DNA of 64,000 nucleotides from Acidovorax delafieldii (GCA_002377855.1 DFQQ01000018.1:91152-155151); one strand, 5' to 3'; shown: positions 18,894 through 27,888, numbered from the stretch's first letter. A program made the numbers and translations. The notes: generated from the letters alone by a model not told the origin.

Positions 18894-20188
18894 TCGCCAC
18901 CCTGCTGTTTGTGGCCTTCCTGGGCCTGATGTTTGTGGGCGTGCCGATTGGCGCCGCGCTGGGCCTGGCTGGCGCCGCCGCCATCGCCCTGGCCAATGCC
19001 GACAGCCAATGGTTTGGCCTCTTGGCCGTGCCACAGAACTTCTACGCCGGCCTGGGCAAATACCCGCTGCTGGCCATTCCGATGTTCGTGCTGGTGGGCT
19101 CGATCTTCGACCGCTCGGGCGTGGCGCTGCGCCTCGTCAACTTTGCTGTCGCCATCGTGGGGCGTGGCCCGGGAATGCTGCCGCTGGTGGCTATTGCCGT
19201 GGCCATGTTCCTTGGCGGCATCTCGGGCTCGGGCCCGGCCAACGCCGCCGCCGTGGGGGGCGTGATGATCGCCGCCATGTCGCGCGCGGGCTACCCGCCT
19301 TCGTTTTCGGCCAGCGTGGTGGGGGCAGCGGCGGCCACCGACATCCTGATCCCGCCGTCGGTCGCCTTCATCATCTACTCGGTGCTGGTGCCCGGTGCCT
19401 CGGTGCCCGCGCTGTTTGCGGCGGGCATGGTGCCTGGCGTCTTGGCCGGCATTGCGCTGATCGTGCCTGCCGTGTGGATGGCCCGCAAGCACAAGATGGG
19501 CGCACTGGAAGCCACCATGCCCCGCCCCCCGTTCTGGAAGAGTCTGCGCGAGGCCACCTGGGGCCTGGCCGCACCGGTGCTGATTCTGGGCGGCATGCGC
19601 GCCGGCTGGTTCACGCCGACGGAAGCCGCCGTGGTCGCGGTGTTCTATGGCCTCTTCGTGGGCATGGTGATCCACCGCACGATCAAGGTGCGCGACCTGT
19701 TCCCCATCCTGCGCGAATCGGGCGAACTGTCGGCCGTGATCCTCATCGTGGTGTCGCTCGCGGGCATCTTTGCGTATTCACTGTCCACGCTGGGCGTGAT
19801 CGACCCCGTGGCCAACGCCATCGTGAACTCGGGCCTGGGCGAATACGGCGTGCTGGCACTGCTCATCGTGCTGCTGATCACCGTGGGCATGTTCCTCGAC
19901 GGGATTTCCATCTTCCTGATCTTCGTGCCGCTCTTGCTGCCCATCATGCAGTTCTACAAGTGGGACCCGGTGTGGTTCGGCGTGATCCTGACCCTGAAGG
20001 TGGCCCTGGGCCAATTCACCCCGCCGCTGGCCGTGAACCTGATGGTGTCGTGCCGCATCGCGGGCGTGCGCATGGAATCGACCGTGCGCTGGGTGGGCTG
20101 GATGCTGCTGGCCATGTTCCTCGTGATGGTGCTGGTGATCGCCTTCCCGCAGCTGGCACTGTGGCTGCCGGCCCGGCTGGGTTATTGA
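18890..20188 (+). CDS. dctM: TRAP transporter large permease (DctM type)
   Basis: This 432-residue protein has about twelve membrane segments and DctM/SiaQM hallmarks: PLLAIPMFVLVGSIFDRSGV, MFLGGISGSGPANAAAVGG and LFLIFVPLLLPI-like motifs near the C-terminus (IFLIFVPLLLPIMQ). It is the transport channel of the TRAP system. The ATGA overlap with dctQ shows tight coupling. Confidence 0.94.
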   Translation: MIATLLFVAFLGLMFVGVPIGAALGLAGAAAIALANADSQWFGLLAVPQNFYAGLGKYPLLAIPMFVLVGSIFDRSGVALRLVNFAVAIVGRGPGMLPLVAIAVAMFLGGISGSGPANAAAVGGVMIAAMSRAGYPPSFSASVVGAAAATDILIPPSVAFIIYSVLVPGASVPALFAAGMVPGVLAGIALIVPAVWMARKHKMGALEATMPRPPFWKSLREATWGLAAPVLILGGMRAGWFTPTEAAVVAVFYGLFVGMVIHRTIKVRDLFPILRESGELSAVILIVVSLAGIFAYSLSTLGVIDPVANAIVNSGLGEYGVLALLIVLLITVGMFLDGISIFLIFVPLLLPIMQFYKWDPVWFGVILTLKVALGQFTPPLAVNLMVSCRIAGVRMESTVRWVGWMLLAMFLVMVLVIAFPQLALWLPARLGY

Positions 20189-20198
20189 ACCAATGGTC

Positions 20199-20254
20199 AA
20201 AATGCCCGCTAGCGCTCTACTGACAAGCGCTGGCAGCTAGATTTTTTATAGCAA
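20199..20254. repeat. Dispersed element copy 4, between dctM and dctP
   Basis: CTAGCGCTCTACTGACAAGC is followed by GCTGGCAGCTAG and a T-run. The arms CTAGC and GCTAG plus the inner AGCGC/GCGCT pair form a hairpin ending in TTTTTT, in the middle of the TRAP operon. It may let transcription of dctQM end early or protect the dctP message. Confidence 0.7.
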
Positions 20255-20267
20255 GGAGACTGAAAAG

Positions 20268-21302
20268 ATGAAACTGCGTACCTTCCTGACTTCTGCCGTG
20301 GCCGCTGCAGCCGTCCTGGCCTTCACCGCGCCGGCTGCCATGGCGCAGACCGCGTACAAGAGCGAATACCGCATGTCCCTGGTGCTGGGCACCGCCTTCC
20401 CCTGGGGCAAGGGCGGCGAGCTGTGGGCCAACAAGGTCCGCGAAAAGACCAATGGCCGCATCAACATCAAGCTGTACCCCGGCGTCTCGCTGATCCAGGG
20501 CGACCAGACGCGCGAATTCAGCGCGCTGCGCCAGGGCGTGATCGACATGGCCGTGGGCTCCACCATCAACTGGTCGCCGCAGGTCAAGCAGCTCAACCTG
20601 TTCTCGCTGCCCTTCCTGTTCCCCGACTACGCCGCCGTGGACGCGGTGACGCAGGGCGACGTGGGCAAGCAGATCTTCGCCACGCTGGACAAGGCGGGCG
20701 TGGTACCGCTGGCCTGGGGTGAAAACGGCTACCGCGAAATCTCCAACTCCAAGCTCGCCCTCAAGAGCCCCGCCGACCTCAAGGGCCTGAAGATCCGCGT
20801 GGTGGGCTCGCCTTTGTTCCTCGACACCTTCACCGCGCTGGGCGCCAACCCCACGCAGATGAGCTGGGCCGATGCCCAGCCCGCGTTCGCCAGCGGCGCG
20901 GTGGACGGCCAGGAGAACCCCATCGCCGTGTACCAGGCCGCCAAGCTGCACACCGTGGCCCAAAAGCACATCACGATGTGGGGCTACGTGAACGACCCGC
21001 TGGTGTTCGTGGTGAACAAGGACATCTGGAACAGCTGGACACCCGCCGACCGCGAGATCGTGAAGCAGGCCGCGATTGACGCAGGCAAGGAAGAAATCGC
21101 CATCGCCCGCAAAGGCATGGTGGAGGCCGACAAGCCCCTGCTCAAGGAAATTGCCGCCAACGGCGTAACGGTGACCCAGCTGTCGGCCGCCGAGCGCGAA
21201 GCCTTCGTCAAGGCCACCCGCCCCGTGCACGACAAGTGGAAGAACCAGATCGGCGCCGATCTGGTGAACGCCGCTGAAAAGGCGATTGCTGCACGCAAGT
21301 AA
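20268..21302 (+). CDS. dctP: TRAP transporter substrate-binding protein (DctP type)
   Basis: This 344-residue periplasmic protein has a signal peptide (MKLRTFLTSAVAAAAVLAF, cut after AAMAQ). It has DctP landmarks: the FPWGKGGELWANKVREKTNG stretch, the PFLFPDYAAVD block and a conserved Arg region LKGLKIRVVGSPLF that binds the ligand carboxylate. An AAGGAG site eight bases before the ATG supports the start. It completes the TRAP operon. The ligand is an organic acid of unknown identity. Confidence 0.93.
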   Translation: MKLRTFLTSAVAAAAVLAFTAPAAMAQTAYKSEYRMSLVLGTAFPWGKGGELWANKVREKTNGRINIKLYPGVSLIQGDQTREFSALRQGVIDMAVGSTINWSPQVKQLNLFSLPFLFPDYAAVDAVTQGDVGKQIFATLDKAGVVPLAWGENGYREISNSKLALKSPADLKGLKIRVVGSPLFLDTFTALGANPTQMSWADAQPAFASGAVDGQENPIAVYQAAKLHTVAQKHITMWGYVNDPLVFVVNKDIWNSWTPADREIVKQAAIDAGKEEIAIARKGMVEADKPLLKEIAANGVTVTQLSAAEREAFVKATRPVHDKWKNQIGADLVNAAEKAIAARK

Positions 21303-21321
21303 GCGCCACGCTCCTAAAACC

Positions 21322-21367
21322 ATAGCTTCCAGCGCTTGCACAGCAAGCACTGGAAGCTTTTTTTATG
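21322..21367 (+). terminator. Terminator of the TRAP operon, derived from the dispersed element
   Basis: AGCTTCCAGCGCTTGC and GCAAGCACTGGAAGCT pair with one mismatch around a two-base loop, followed by seven T residues. The AAAACCATAGC start and GCGCTTG core match the dispersed element, so the terminator appears to be a remodelled copy of it. Confidence 0.88.
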
Positions 21368-21429
21368 CCAAAAACCTTGACCCAAGCCCGGCAAACGCTC
21401 AATTGTCGAAACGCAGGCTATCCATGGCA

Positions 21430-21446
21430 AATTGGTACGACCAATT
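21430..21446. promoter_or_regulatory. LldR/PdhR-type operator O1
   Basis: AATTGGTACGACCAATT is a near-perfect inverted repeat. It fits the ATTGGT-N3-ACCAAT pattern bound by PdhR and LldR repressors of the GntR/FadR family. It lies about 300 bases before the lactate permease start. Confidence 0.8.
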
Positions 21447-21545
21447 CCGAAGATAAAGCCACAAAGACCATAAATCAGTATTAACCCTATCAGGCATATC
21501 CAGCACAAAGACCCAAAATCTCGCCAATTCGCACGGACAAGCATT

Positions 21546-21562
21546 TTTTGGTCATACCAATT
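21546..21562. promoter_or_regulatory. LldR/PdhR-type operator O2
   Basis: TTTGGTCATACCAATT has the TTGGT-N3-ACCAA core with one weak position. Its centre is about 116 bases from O1, close to eleven helical turns, as expected for a looped repressor complex. Confidence 0.75.
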
Positions 21563-21742
21563 TAGGCGTCTCCTGGTGAAAGCCAGGCGCAGCCCCTTTC
21601 ACGCAAGCCCGCAGCACAGGTCGCCCGCCGACCCGCAATGCGAGCTACCCGGAGACCCCGCCGCCTCGTCGGCGTCCACTGCGGTGAAGAAAGCCATGGG
21701 CCCCTGGGCCCCTGTCTGCGTTTCAATGTCTTTGTCTTCGTT

Positions 21743-23437
21743 ATGCAAACCCTCTGGCAACAAAACTACGACCCGGCCGGGAACATCTGGCTGTCCGCGC
21801 TGGTAGCCCTCATCCCCATCGTCTTCTTCTTTCTGGCCCTGACCAAGCTGCGGCTCAAGGGCTACCAGGCAGGCACCGTGACGGTGCTGCTGGCCTTGGG
21901 CGTGGCGCTGCTGTTCTACAAGATGCCCGTCAGCGCCGCGCTGGCCTCGGCCGTGTATGGCTTCTTCTACGGCCTGTGGCCCATCGCCTGGATCATTGTG
22001 GCCGCCGTGTTTCTGTACAAGCTCTCGGTCAAGACCGGGCAGTTCGACGTGATCCGCAGCTCCATCCTGTCGGTCACGCACGACCAGCGGCTGCAGCTCA
22101 TCCTGGTGGGCTTTTGCTTTGGCGCGTTTTTGGAAGGCGCTGCCGGCTTTGGCGCCCCCGTGGCCATCACCGCTGCGCTGCTGGTGGGCCTGGGCTTCAA
22201 GCCGCTGTATGCCGCCGGTTTGTGCCTGATCGCCAACACCGCCCCCGTGGCTTTCGGTGCCATGGGCATTCCGGTCATTGTGGCTGGGCAGGTGTCGGGC
22301 ATCGACCCCTTCTTGATTGGCCAGATGGCGGGGCGCCAGTTGCCCTTCATGACCATCCTGGTGCTGTTCTGGATCATGGCGATCATGGACGGCTGGCGCG
22401 GCGTGAAGGAGACCTGGCCTGCCGTGCTGGTGGGCGGCGGCTCGTTCGCCGTGGTGCAGTTCCTCACCGCCAACTACATCGGCCCCGAGCTGCCCGACAT
22501 CACCTCCGCCATCGTCTCGCTGATTGCCCTCACAGCCTTCCTCAAGGTGTGGCAGCCCAAGCGCATCTTCCGTTTTGATACGGAACAGAGCGCTCCCGGC
22601 AAGGCCACTGGCGCGAAAGCAGCCGGCGCAGCCAAACCCCAAGCCGCAGCAACCCTCACCGCAGGCGCCATCCTCAAGGCCTGGTCGCCCTTCATCATCC
22701 TCACCGCCATGGTCACGCTGTGGAGCCTCAAGCCCTTCAAGGCGCTGTTCGCCGCAGGCGGCCCCCTGGCGTCGACCATCATCAACATCCCCGTGCCCAT
22801 GCTCGACAAGCTGGTCGCCAAGATGCCGCCGGTGGTCGCGCAGGCCACGCCTTACGGCGCGGTGTACACCTTCAACTGGCTGGCCGCCACTGGCACAGCC
22901 ATCCTGATCGCGGCCATCCTCACCATCGCCTTTGCCCGCTTCTCCCCCGCCAAAGCCGTGGCCACGCTGGGCGAGACGGTGCGCGAGCTGGTCATCCCCA
23001 TCTACTCCATCGGCATGGTGCTGGCGTTTGCCTTCGTGGCCAACTACTCGGGCCTGTCGGCCACGCTGGCACTGGCGCTGGCCCACACGGGCCAGGCGTT
23101 TGTGTTCTTCTCGCCCTTCCTGGGCTGGATTGGTGTGTTCCTCACGGGATCGGACACCTCCGCCAACGCCTTGTTTGGCGCGCTGCAGGCCACCACGGCC
23201 AACCAGTTGGGCCTGTCGCCCGTGCTCACCGTGGCGGCCAACACCACCGGTGGCGTCACCGGCAAGATGATTTCGCCCCAGTCCATCGCCATCGCCTGCG
23301 CGGCCGTGGGGCTGTCGGGCAAGGAGTCGGACCTGTTCCGCTTCACCGTCAAGCACAGCCTGGTGTTCGCCGCCATCATCGGCATCATCTGCACGCTGCA
23401 GGCCTATGTGTTTCCATGGATGATTCCGGGTCATTGA
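21743..23437 (+). CDS. lctP: L-lactate permease (LctP/LldP family)
   Basis: The protein has 564 residues from MQTLWQQNYDPAGNIWLSAL, a typical LctP opening, and about twelve to fourteen membrane helices. The family block GAFLEGAAGFGAPVAITAAL is present, as are GLSGKESDLFRFTVKHS and GSDTSANALFGALQ. It imports lactate with protons. In-frame ATGs upstream (21638) would add an Arg-rich leader and are unlikely. It is the first gene of a four-gene lactate operon. Confidence 0.95.
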   Translation: MQTLWQQNYDPAGNIWLSALVALIPIVFFFLALTKLRLKGYQAGTVTVLLALGVALLFYKMPVSAALASAVYGFFYGLWPIAWIIVAAVFLYKLSVKTGQFDVIRSSILSVTHDQRLQLILVGFCFGAFLEGAAGFGAPVAITAALLVGLGFKPLYAAGLCLIANTAPVAFGAMGIPVIVAGQVSGIDPFLIGQMAGRQLPFMTILVLFWIMAIMDGWRGVKETWPAVLVGGGSFAVVQFLTANYIGPELPDITSAIVSLIALTAFLKVWQPKRIFRFDTEQSAPGKATGAKAAGAAKPQAAATLTAGAILKAWSPFIILTAMVTLWSLKPFKALFAAGGPLASTIINIPVPMLDKLVAKMPPVVAQATPYGAVYTFNWLAATGTAILIAAILTIAFARFSPAKAVATLGETVRELVIPIYSIGMVLAFAFVANYSGLSATLALALAHTGQAFVFFSPFLGWIGVFLTGSDTSANALFGALQATTANQLGLSPVLTVAANTTGGVTGKMISPQSIAIACAAVGLSGKESDLFRFTVKHSLVFAAIIGIICTLQAYVFPWMIPGH

Positions 23438-23460
23438 AACCCTGAATCCGAGAGCCCCCC

Positions 23461-24246
23461 ATGCGCCTGGCCGATCACGTTGTCGAAAAACTGCTTGCCC
23501 TCGTGCAAGAACGCGGACTGCAGCCCGGACACAAGCTGCCCGCCGAACGGCAACTGGCCGAGGAACTGGGGGTATCGCGCACCTCGGTGCGCGAGGCCAT
23601 CCAGAAGCTCACCAGCCAGGGTGTGCTTTCGGCCCGGCGCGGCGATGGCACCTATGTGAAGCAGTCGAGCAAACCGGCCGAGTGGCTGCAAGAAGCCATG
23701 GTGCCGCTGGCGGGACTGATCGAATCCGACCCCCACTACCGCTACGACGTGCTGGAGACGCGCCACGCGCTCGAAACCAGCACCGCCTGGCTGGCCGCAC
23801 AGCGCGCCACGGCGCAAGACAAAGCCCACATCCAGCGCTGCTTTGAAGTGATGCTGCAGCACCAGCAAAGCGGCCATGCCGAACTGGCCGCCCGCGCCGA
23901 CGCGCAGTTCCACCTGGCCATTGCCGAGGCCTCGCACAACCTGGTGCTGGTGCAGGTGATGCACAGCCTGTTCACCGTGGTGCTCTCCACCGTGGAGCGC
24001 AACCGCCACGACATGTTCCGCCTGAGTGCCCCCGTCACGCTGCAAGCACTCACGGCACAGCACCAGGCGCTGATGCAGGCCATTCTGGACGGCGACCCGC
24101 AGCGCGCGCGTGCCTGCATCGGCGAGCACCTGGAGCATGTGCGCACCACCATCCAGCGCATGGACGAAGACCGCGCACGGCGCGAACGCTCCATGCGCCT
24201 GCCCCTGGATCTAGCCCCCCAAGACCTGAGACAGCCACCACCATGA
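23461..24246 (+). CDS. lldR: FadR-type GntR regulator, LldR-like lactate repressor
   Basis: This 261-residue protein has an N-terminal winged helix-turn-helix (about 8-72; KLPAERQLAEELGVSRTSVR) and a C-terminal all-helical FCD effector domain with His/Asp metal ligands. Its place between a lactate permease and two lactate dehydrogenases, and the LldR-like operators upstream, make the LldR role very likely. The stop overlaps the next ATG (ATGA). Confidence 0.9.
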   Translation: MRLADHVVEKLLALVQERGLQPGHKLPAERQLAEELGVSRTSVREAIQKLTSQGVLSARRGDGTYVKQSSKPAEWLQEAMVPLAGLIESDPHYRYDVLETRHALETSTAWLAAQRATAQDKAHIQRCFEVMLQHQQSGHAELAARADAQFHLAIAEASHNLVLVQVMHSLFTVVLSTVERNRHDMFRLSAPVTLQALTAQHQALMQAILDGDPQRARACIGEHLEHVRTTIQRMDEDRARRERSMRLPLDLAPQDLRQPPP

Positions 24247-25382
24247 TCATCTCCTCCAGCGCCGACTACCGCACGGTGGCGCAAAAGTTTCTCCCGCCCT
24301 TCCTGTTCCACTACATCGACGGTGGCTCGTATGCCGAGCAGACACTGCGCCGCAATGTGGACGACTTTGCCGCCGTGGCATTGCGCCAGCGCGTGCTCAA
24401 GGACATGAGCCAGCTCGACACCAGCATCGAGCTGTTTGGCGAAAAGCTCAGCATCCCTGTCGCCCTCTCGCCCGTGGGCCTGACCGGCATGTACCGCCGA
24501 CGCGGCGAAGTGCAGGCCGCCCGCGCGGCCAGCAGACACGGCATTCCGTTCACCATGTCCAGCGTATCGGTCTGCCCCATCGAAGAGGTGGCGCCCATGA
24601 TCAAACGCCCCATGTGGTTCCAGCTCTACGTACTCAAAGACCGTGGCTTCATGCAAAACGCGCTGGAGCGTGCGCAGGCCGCAGGCTGCACCACCCTGGT
24701 GTTTACGGTAGACATGCCCGTACCGGGCGCACGCTATCGCGACGCGCATTCGGGCATGAGCGGCCCCAACGCAGCGCTGCGCCGCTACTGGCAGGCCATG
24801 ACACACCCGCACTGGGCCGTGGACGTAGGTCTGCTGGGCCGCCCGCATGACCTGGGCAACATCTCGGCTTACCGAGGCAGCCCCACGGGCCTGCAGGACT
24901 ACATGGGCTACCTCAGCGCCAACTTCGACCCGTCCATCTCGTGGAAAGACCTGGAGTGGATCCGCGCCTTCTGGAAGGGCCCGATGGTCATCAAGGGCAT
25001 CCTCGACCCCGAAGACGCCAAGGACGCTGTGCGCTTTGGCGCGGACGGCATCATCGTCTCCAACCACGGCGGCCGCCAGCTCGACGGCGTGCTGTCGTCC
25101 GCGCGTGCGCTGCCCGCCATTGCGGATGCAGTGAAGGGCCAGATCAAAATCCTGGCCGACTCGGGCATCCGCAACGGGCTGGACGTGGTGCGCGCCCTGG
25201 CCTTGGGCGCCGACTGCGCCATGATTGGCCGCGCCTACATCTACGCGCTGGCAGCAGGCGGCGAGGCCGGTGTGAAGCACCTGCTGGAGCTGCTGGAGAA
25301 AGAAATGCGCGTGGCCATGACGCTGACCAGCGTGGCCAAGGTGGCCGACATCTCCGCTGACTTGCTGGTGCGCGAAGCATGA
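24243..25382 (+). CDS. lldD: FMN-dependent L-lactate dehydrogenase
   Basis: This 379-residue flavoprotein of the alpha-hydroxy acid oxidase family begins MIISSSADYRTVAQKFLPPF. It has the FMN contacts PVALSPVGLTGMY and WFQLYVLKDR, and the active site SNHGGRQLDG with the catalytic His near residue 275, followed by ILADSGIRNGLDVV. It oxidises L-lactate to pyruvate at the membrane and passes electrons to quinone. ATGA overlaps on both sides show tight coupling with lldR and the D-lactate gene. Confidence 0.95.
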   Translation: MIISSSADYRTVAQKFLPPFLFHYIDGGSYAEQTLRRNVDDFAAVALRQRVLKDMSQLDTSIELFGEKLSIPVALSPVGLTGMYRRRGEVQAARAASRHGIPFTMSSVSVCPIEEVAPMIKRPMWFQLYVLKDRGFMQNALERAQAAGCTTLVFTVDMPVPGARYRDAHSGMSGPNAALRRYWQAMTHPHWAVDVGLLGRPHDLGNISAYRGSPTGLQDYMGYLSANFDPSISWKDLEWIRAFWKGPMVIKGILDPEDAKDAVRFGADGIIVSNHGGRQLDGVLSSARALPAIADAVKGQIKILADSGIRNGLDVVRALALGADCAMIGRAYIYALAAGGEAGVKHLLELLEKEMRVAMTLTSVAKVADISADLLVREA

Positions 25383-27133
25383 GCTCCGCCGCGCCCATCT
25401 CCCGCGAAGCCCTGCTGGCGCAGATGCGCGACGTCGTCGGTGCCGCCCATGTGCTCACCGACGACCAGGCTACCCGGCGCTTTCGCAAAGGCCACCGCAC
25501 CGGCGAAGGCCCGGTGCTGGCCGTGGTGCGGCCCGCCACCTTGCTGGAGCAGTGGAAAGTGCTGCAGGCCGCCGTGGCGGCGGACCGCATCGTCATCATG
25601 CAGGCGGCCAACACCGGGCTCACCGGGGGCTCCACCCCCGACGGCAACCAGTACGACCGCGAGATCATCCTCATGAACACGCTGCGCATCACCGGTGTGC
25701 AGGTGGTGCGCGGTGGTGAACAGGTGGTGTGCCTGCCCGGCGCCACACTCGACCGGCTGGAGCAGACGCTGATCCCCTTCAACCGCGAACCGCACTCGGT
25801 CATTGGCTCGTCGTGCATCGGCGCCTCGGTGCTGGGCGGCATCTGCAACAACTCGGGCGGCGCGCTGGTGCGCCGGGGCCCCGCCTACACCGAGCTAGCG
25901 CTGTACGCCCGCGTGAAGGGTGACGGCACGCTGGAGCTGGTGAACCACCTGGGCATCGAGCTGGGCCAGACGCCCGAGGACATCCTGACCCGCCTGCAAA
26001 GCGGCAGCTACACCGAAGCCGACGTGCGCCATGAGCCTGAGCGCGCCGCATCGGACGCCCGCTATGCGCAGGACGTGCGCGCCGTGGACGCCGACAGCCC
26101 CGCCCGCTTCAATGCCGACCCGTCGCGCCTGTTCGAGGCCTCGGGCTCCGCCGGCAAGGTGTGCCTGTTTGCCGTGCGGCTCGACACCTTTCCCAAAGAA
26201 CCCAGCACGGTGTTCTACATCGGCAGCAACGCGCCCGAAGACCTCACCGCCGTGCGCCGCCACCTGCTCACCGCGCTGCCCCGCCCGCCCATTGCCGGTG
26301 AATACATCCACCGCACCGCGTTCGACATCGGCGAGAAATACGGCAAGGACACCTTCTTGCTCATCGACCGCTTTGGCACGGCCCGCGTGCCTGCGGCCTT
26401 TGCGCTCAAGAGCCGGTTGGATGGCTACTTCGAGCGCCTTGGCCTGCGCGGCTTTGTGGACCACGCCATCCAGGCCGTGACCCGCCTGCTGCCCAGCCAC
26501 CTGCCCCCGCGTGCACGCCAGTGGCGCGACTTGTACGAACACCACCTGCTGGTACGCGTATCGAACGACCAAGTAGAGGCCACCCGCGCCTTCCTGACCG
26601 AGCACTTTGCGAACAGCGCCCAGGGCGGCTGGTTTGAGTGCGATGCCGACGAAGGGCGCAAGGCCTTCCTGCACCGTTTTGCCATCGCCGGCGCCGCCAT
26701 CCGCTACCGTGAGGTGCACCGCCGCGAGGTCGAAGACATCGTGGCGCTCGATATTGCCCTGCGCCGCAACGACCGCGAATGGGTGGAGCAACTGCCGCAG
26801 GACGTAGAGCGCGATGTGGTGCACAAGCTGTACTACGGCCACTTCTTCTGCCATGTGTTCCACCAGGACTACATCGTGAAGAAGGGCGTGGACCCGCTGG
26901 CCATGGAGCACCGCATGTGGGAGCTGCTGGACGAGCGCCGCGCCGAATACCCCGCCGAGCACAACGTGGGCCACCTCTACGTGGCAAAACCTGCGCTGGC
27001 GGGCTTCTACCAGTCCCTAGACCCGACCAACACCTTCAACCCCGGCATCGGCCACACCCCGCGCGGGCGCAACTGGCAGGAGTGCAACCACGCCAGCGGC
27101 GGCTGGCCCAAGGGGTATTCAGAGAACGCGTGA
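25379..27133 (+). CDS. dld: Quinone-dependent D-lactate dehydrogenase
   Basis: This 584-residue enzyme has an N-terminal FAD-binding type 4 (PCMH) domain, including the QAANTGLTGGSTPDG loop and SVIGSSCIGASVLGG. The long C-terminal part matches the membrane-associated D-lactate dehydrogenases (HVFHQDYIVKKGVDP, STNTFNPGIGHTP-like PTNTFNPGIGHTP). It converts D-lactate to pyruvate and reduces quinone. It starts within the lldD stop (ATGA) and ends the operon. With lldD it lets the cell use both isomers. Confidence 0.94.
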   Translation: MSSAAPISREALLAQMRDVVGAAHVLTDDQATRRFRKGHRTGEGPVLAVVRPATLLEQWKVLQAAVAADRIVIMQAANTGLTGGSTPDGNQYDREIILMNTLRITGVQVVRGGEQVVCLPGATLDRLEQTLIPFNREPHSVIGSSCIGASVLGGICNNSGGALVRRGPAYTELALYARVKGDGTLELVNHLGIELGQTPEDILTRLQSGSYTEADVRHEPERAASDARYAQDVRAVDADSPARFNADPSRLFEASGSAGKVCLFAVRLDTFPKEPSTVFYIGSNAPEDLTAVRRHLLTALPRPPIAGEYIHRTAFDIGEKYGKDTFLLIDRFGTARVPAAFALKSRLDGYFERLGLRGFVDHAIQAVTRLLPSHLPPRARQWRDLYEHHLLVRVSNDQVEATRAFLTEHFANSAQGGWFECDADEGRKAFLHRFAIAGAAIRYREVHRREVEDIVALDIALRRNDREWVEQLPQDVERDVVHKLYYGHFFCHVFHQDYIVKKGVDPLAMEHRMWELLDERRAEYPAEHNVGHLYVAKPALAGFYQSLDPTNTFNPGIGHTPRGRNWQECNHASGGWPKGYSENA

Positions 27134-27188
27134 CGCGGGTCGGCATCGCGTTGCGCCGCATTGTCCCGCCATACCCCGTCTCGCCCCA

Positions 27189-27305
27189 CCCCAAACCGTT
27201 CGGGCTGAGCCTGTCGAAGCCGGGGCAACACCCCAAACCGTTCGGGCTGAGCCTGTCGAAGCCGGGGCAACACCCCAAACCGTTCGGGCTGAGCTTGTCG
27301 AAGCC
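27189..27305. repeat. Tandem 42-bp repeat, about three copies
   Basis: The unit CCCCAAACCGTTCGGGCTGA / GCCTGTCGAAGCCGGGGCAACA occurs twice in full and once partly, with almost no change. The core GTTCGGGCTGAGC...GTCGAAGC is a short element known from many proteobacteria. The near-identity points to recent slippage or recombination. Confidence 0.92.
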
Positions 27306-27312
27306 TTGCGCA

Positions 27313-27421
27313 GCGCTTCGACAGGCTCAGCGTGAACGGTGAGAGAAGTTCCAGTGGAATCAGTGAATTCCCGCCAGATTCATCACTGCGTGCAGCGCTT
27401 CGACGAACTCAGCGTGAACGG
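27313..27421. repeat. Two inverted GTTCGGGCTGAG-type elements
   Basis: GCTTCGACAGGCTCAGCGTG and GCTTCGACGAACTCAGCGTG are reverse-oriented copies of the same core as the neighbouring tandem array, 80 bases apart. The first can pair with the last tandem unit to form a hairpin downstream of the D-lactate gene. Confidence 0.85.
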
Positions 27422-27443
27422 ATGGGGGGAGCGACCTCCCGGG

Positions 27444-27788
27444 TCAATCCACCGAAGCGGCACCAGCGGGCGGTGCCGGGTGCTTGAGGGCGTTTTTCAC
27501 CAGCTTGCGCTCCACCGCATCGCGCAGGTCCACGCCGGTGTGGTCGGCCAGCTGCAGCAGGTAGAGCAGCACATCGGCCATTTCCTCGCCCACGCGCTCT
27601 TTATGAGCGGGGTCGGCGGTGAGCTGTTGCGACTCCTCGGGCGTGAGCCACTGGAACAGCTCCTGCAGCTCGGCCGCCTCCACCATCAGCGCCATGGCCA
27701 GGTTCTTGGGCGTGTGGTAGGGCTGCCATTGGCGGGCAGCGGCGAAGGCGCGCAGGCGTTGCTGCAGGTCGGCCAGGTCCAGCGTCAC
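27444..27788 (-). CDS. MazG-like nucleotide pyrophosphohydrolase
   Basis: This small all-alpha NTP pyrophosphatase has the metal-binding pattern MALMVEAAELQELFQWL (EExxE-like) and EEMADVLLYLLQLAD (ExxD). It probably hydrolyses non-canonical or dCTP-like nucleotides to the monophosphate. I chose the GTG at 27788 (114 residues), because AGGGGG lies seven bases upstream and the family usually begins right at the LADLQQRLRAFA helix. ATGs at 27815 and 27827 remain possible. It is read away from the 2-hydroxyacid dehydrogenase promoter side and has no tight operon partner. Confidence 0.85.
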   Translation of the reverse strand: MTLDLADLQQRLRAFAAARQWQPYHTPKNLAMALMVEAAELQELFQWLTPEESQQLTADPAHKERVGEEMADVLLYLLQLADHTGVDLRDAVERKLVKNALKHPAPPAGAASVD

Positions 27789-27827
27789 GCCGCGCCCCCT
27801 GCACGGCCCGCGCATTGCAAAACGCAA

Positions 27828-27886
27828 ACGCTATGCATTTGATAGCTAATTGCGCTTGATACATAAGCGCCAGAGGCCAATTTGAT
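27828..27886. repeat. Dispersed element copy 6, intergenic
   Basis: GCTATGCATTTGATAGCTAA then TTGCGCTTGATACATAAGCG and CCAGAGGCCAATTTGA make this one of the most complete copies. It fills the gap between the 2-hydroxyacid dehydrogenase stop and the MazG-like start. Confidence 0.88.
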
Positions 27887-27888
27887 GC

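Larger units (their letters stand above)
21367..21742. promoter_or_regulatory. Control region of the lactate operon
   Basis: This long gene-free stretch is noticeably richer in A and T than its surroundings and holds two LldR/PdhR-like operators about 116 bases apart, listed separately. The promoter probably lies between or just after the first one. I cannot name a single convincing -35/-10 pair. Confidence 0.55.

Noticed and set aside
27189..27305. Possible CRISPR array
   Set aside because: The 42-bp units are contiguous with no unique spacers, and no cas genes are present.
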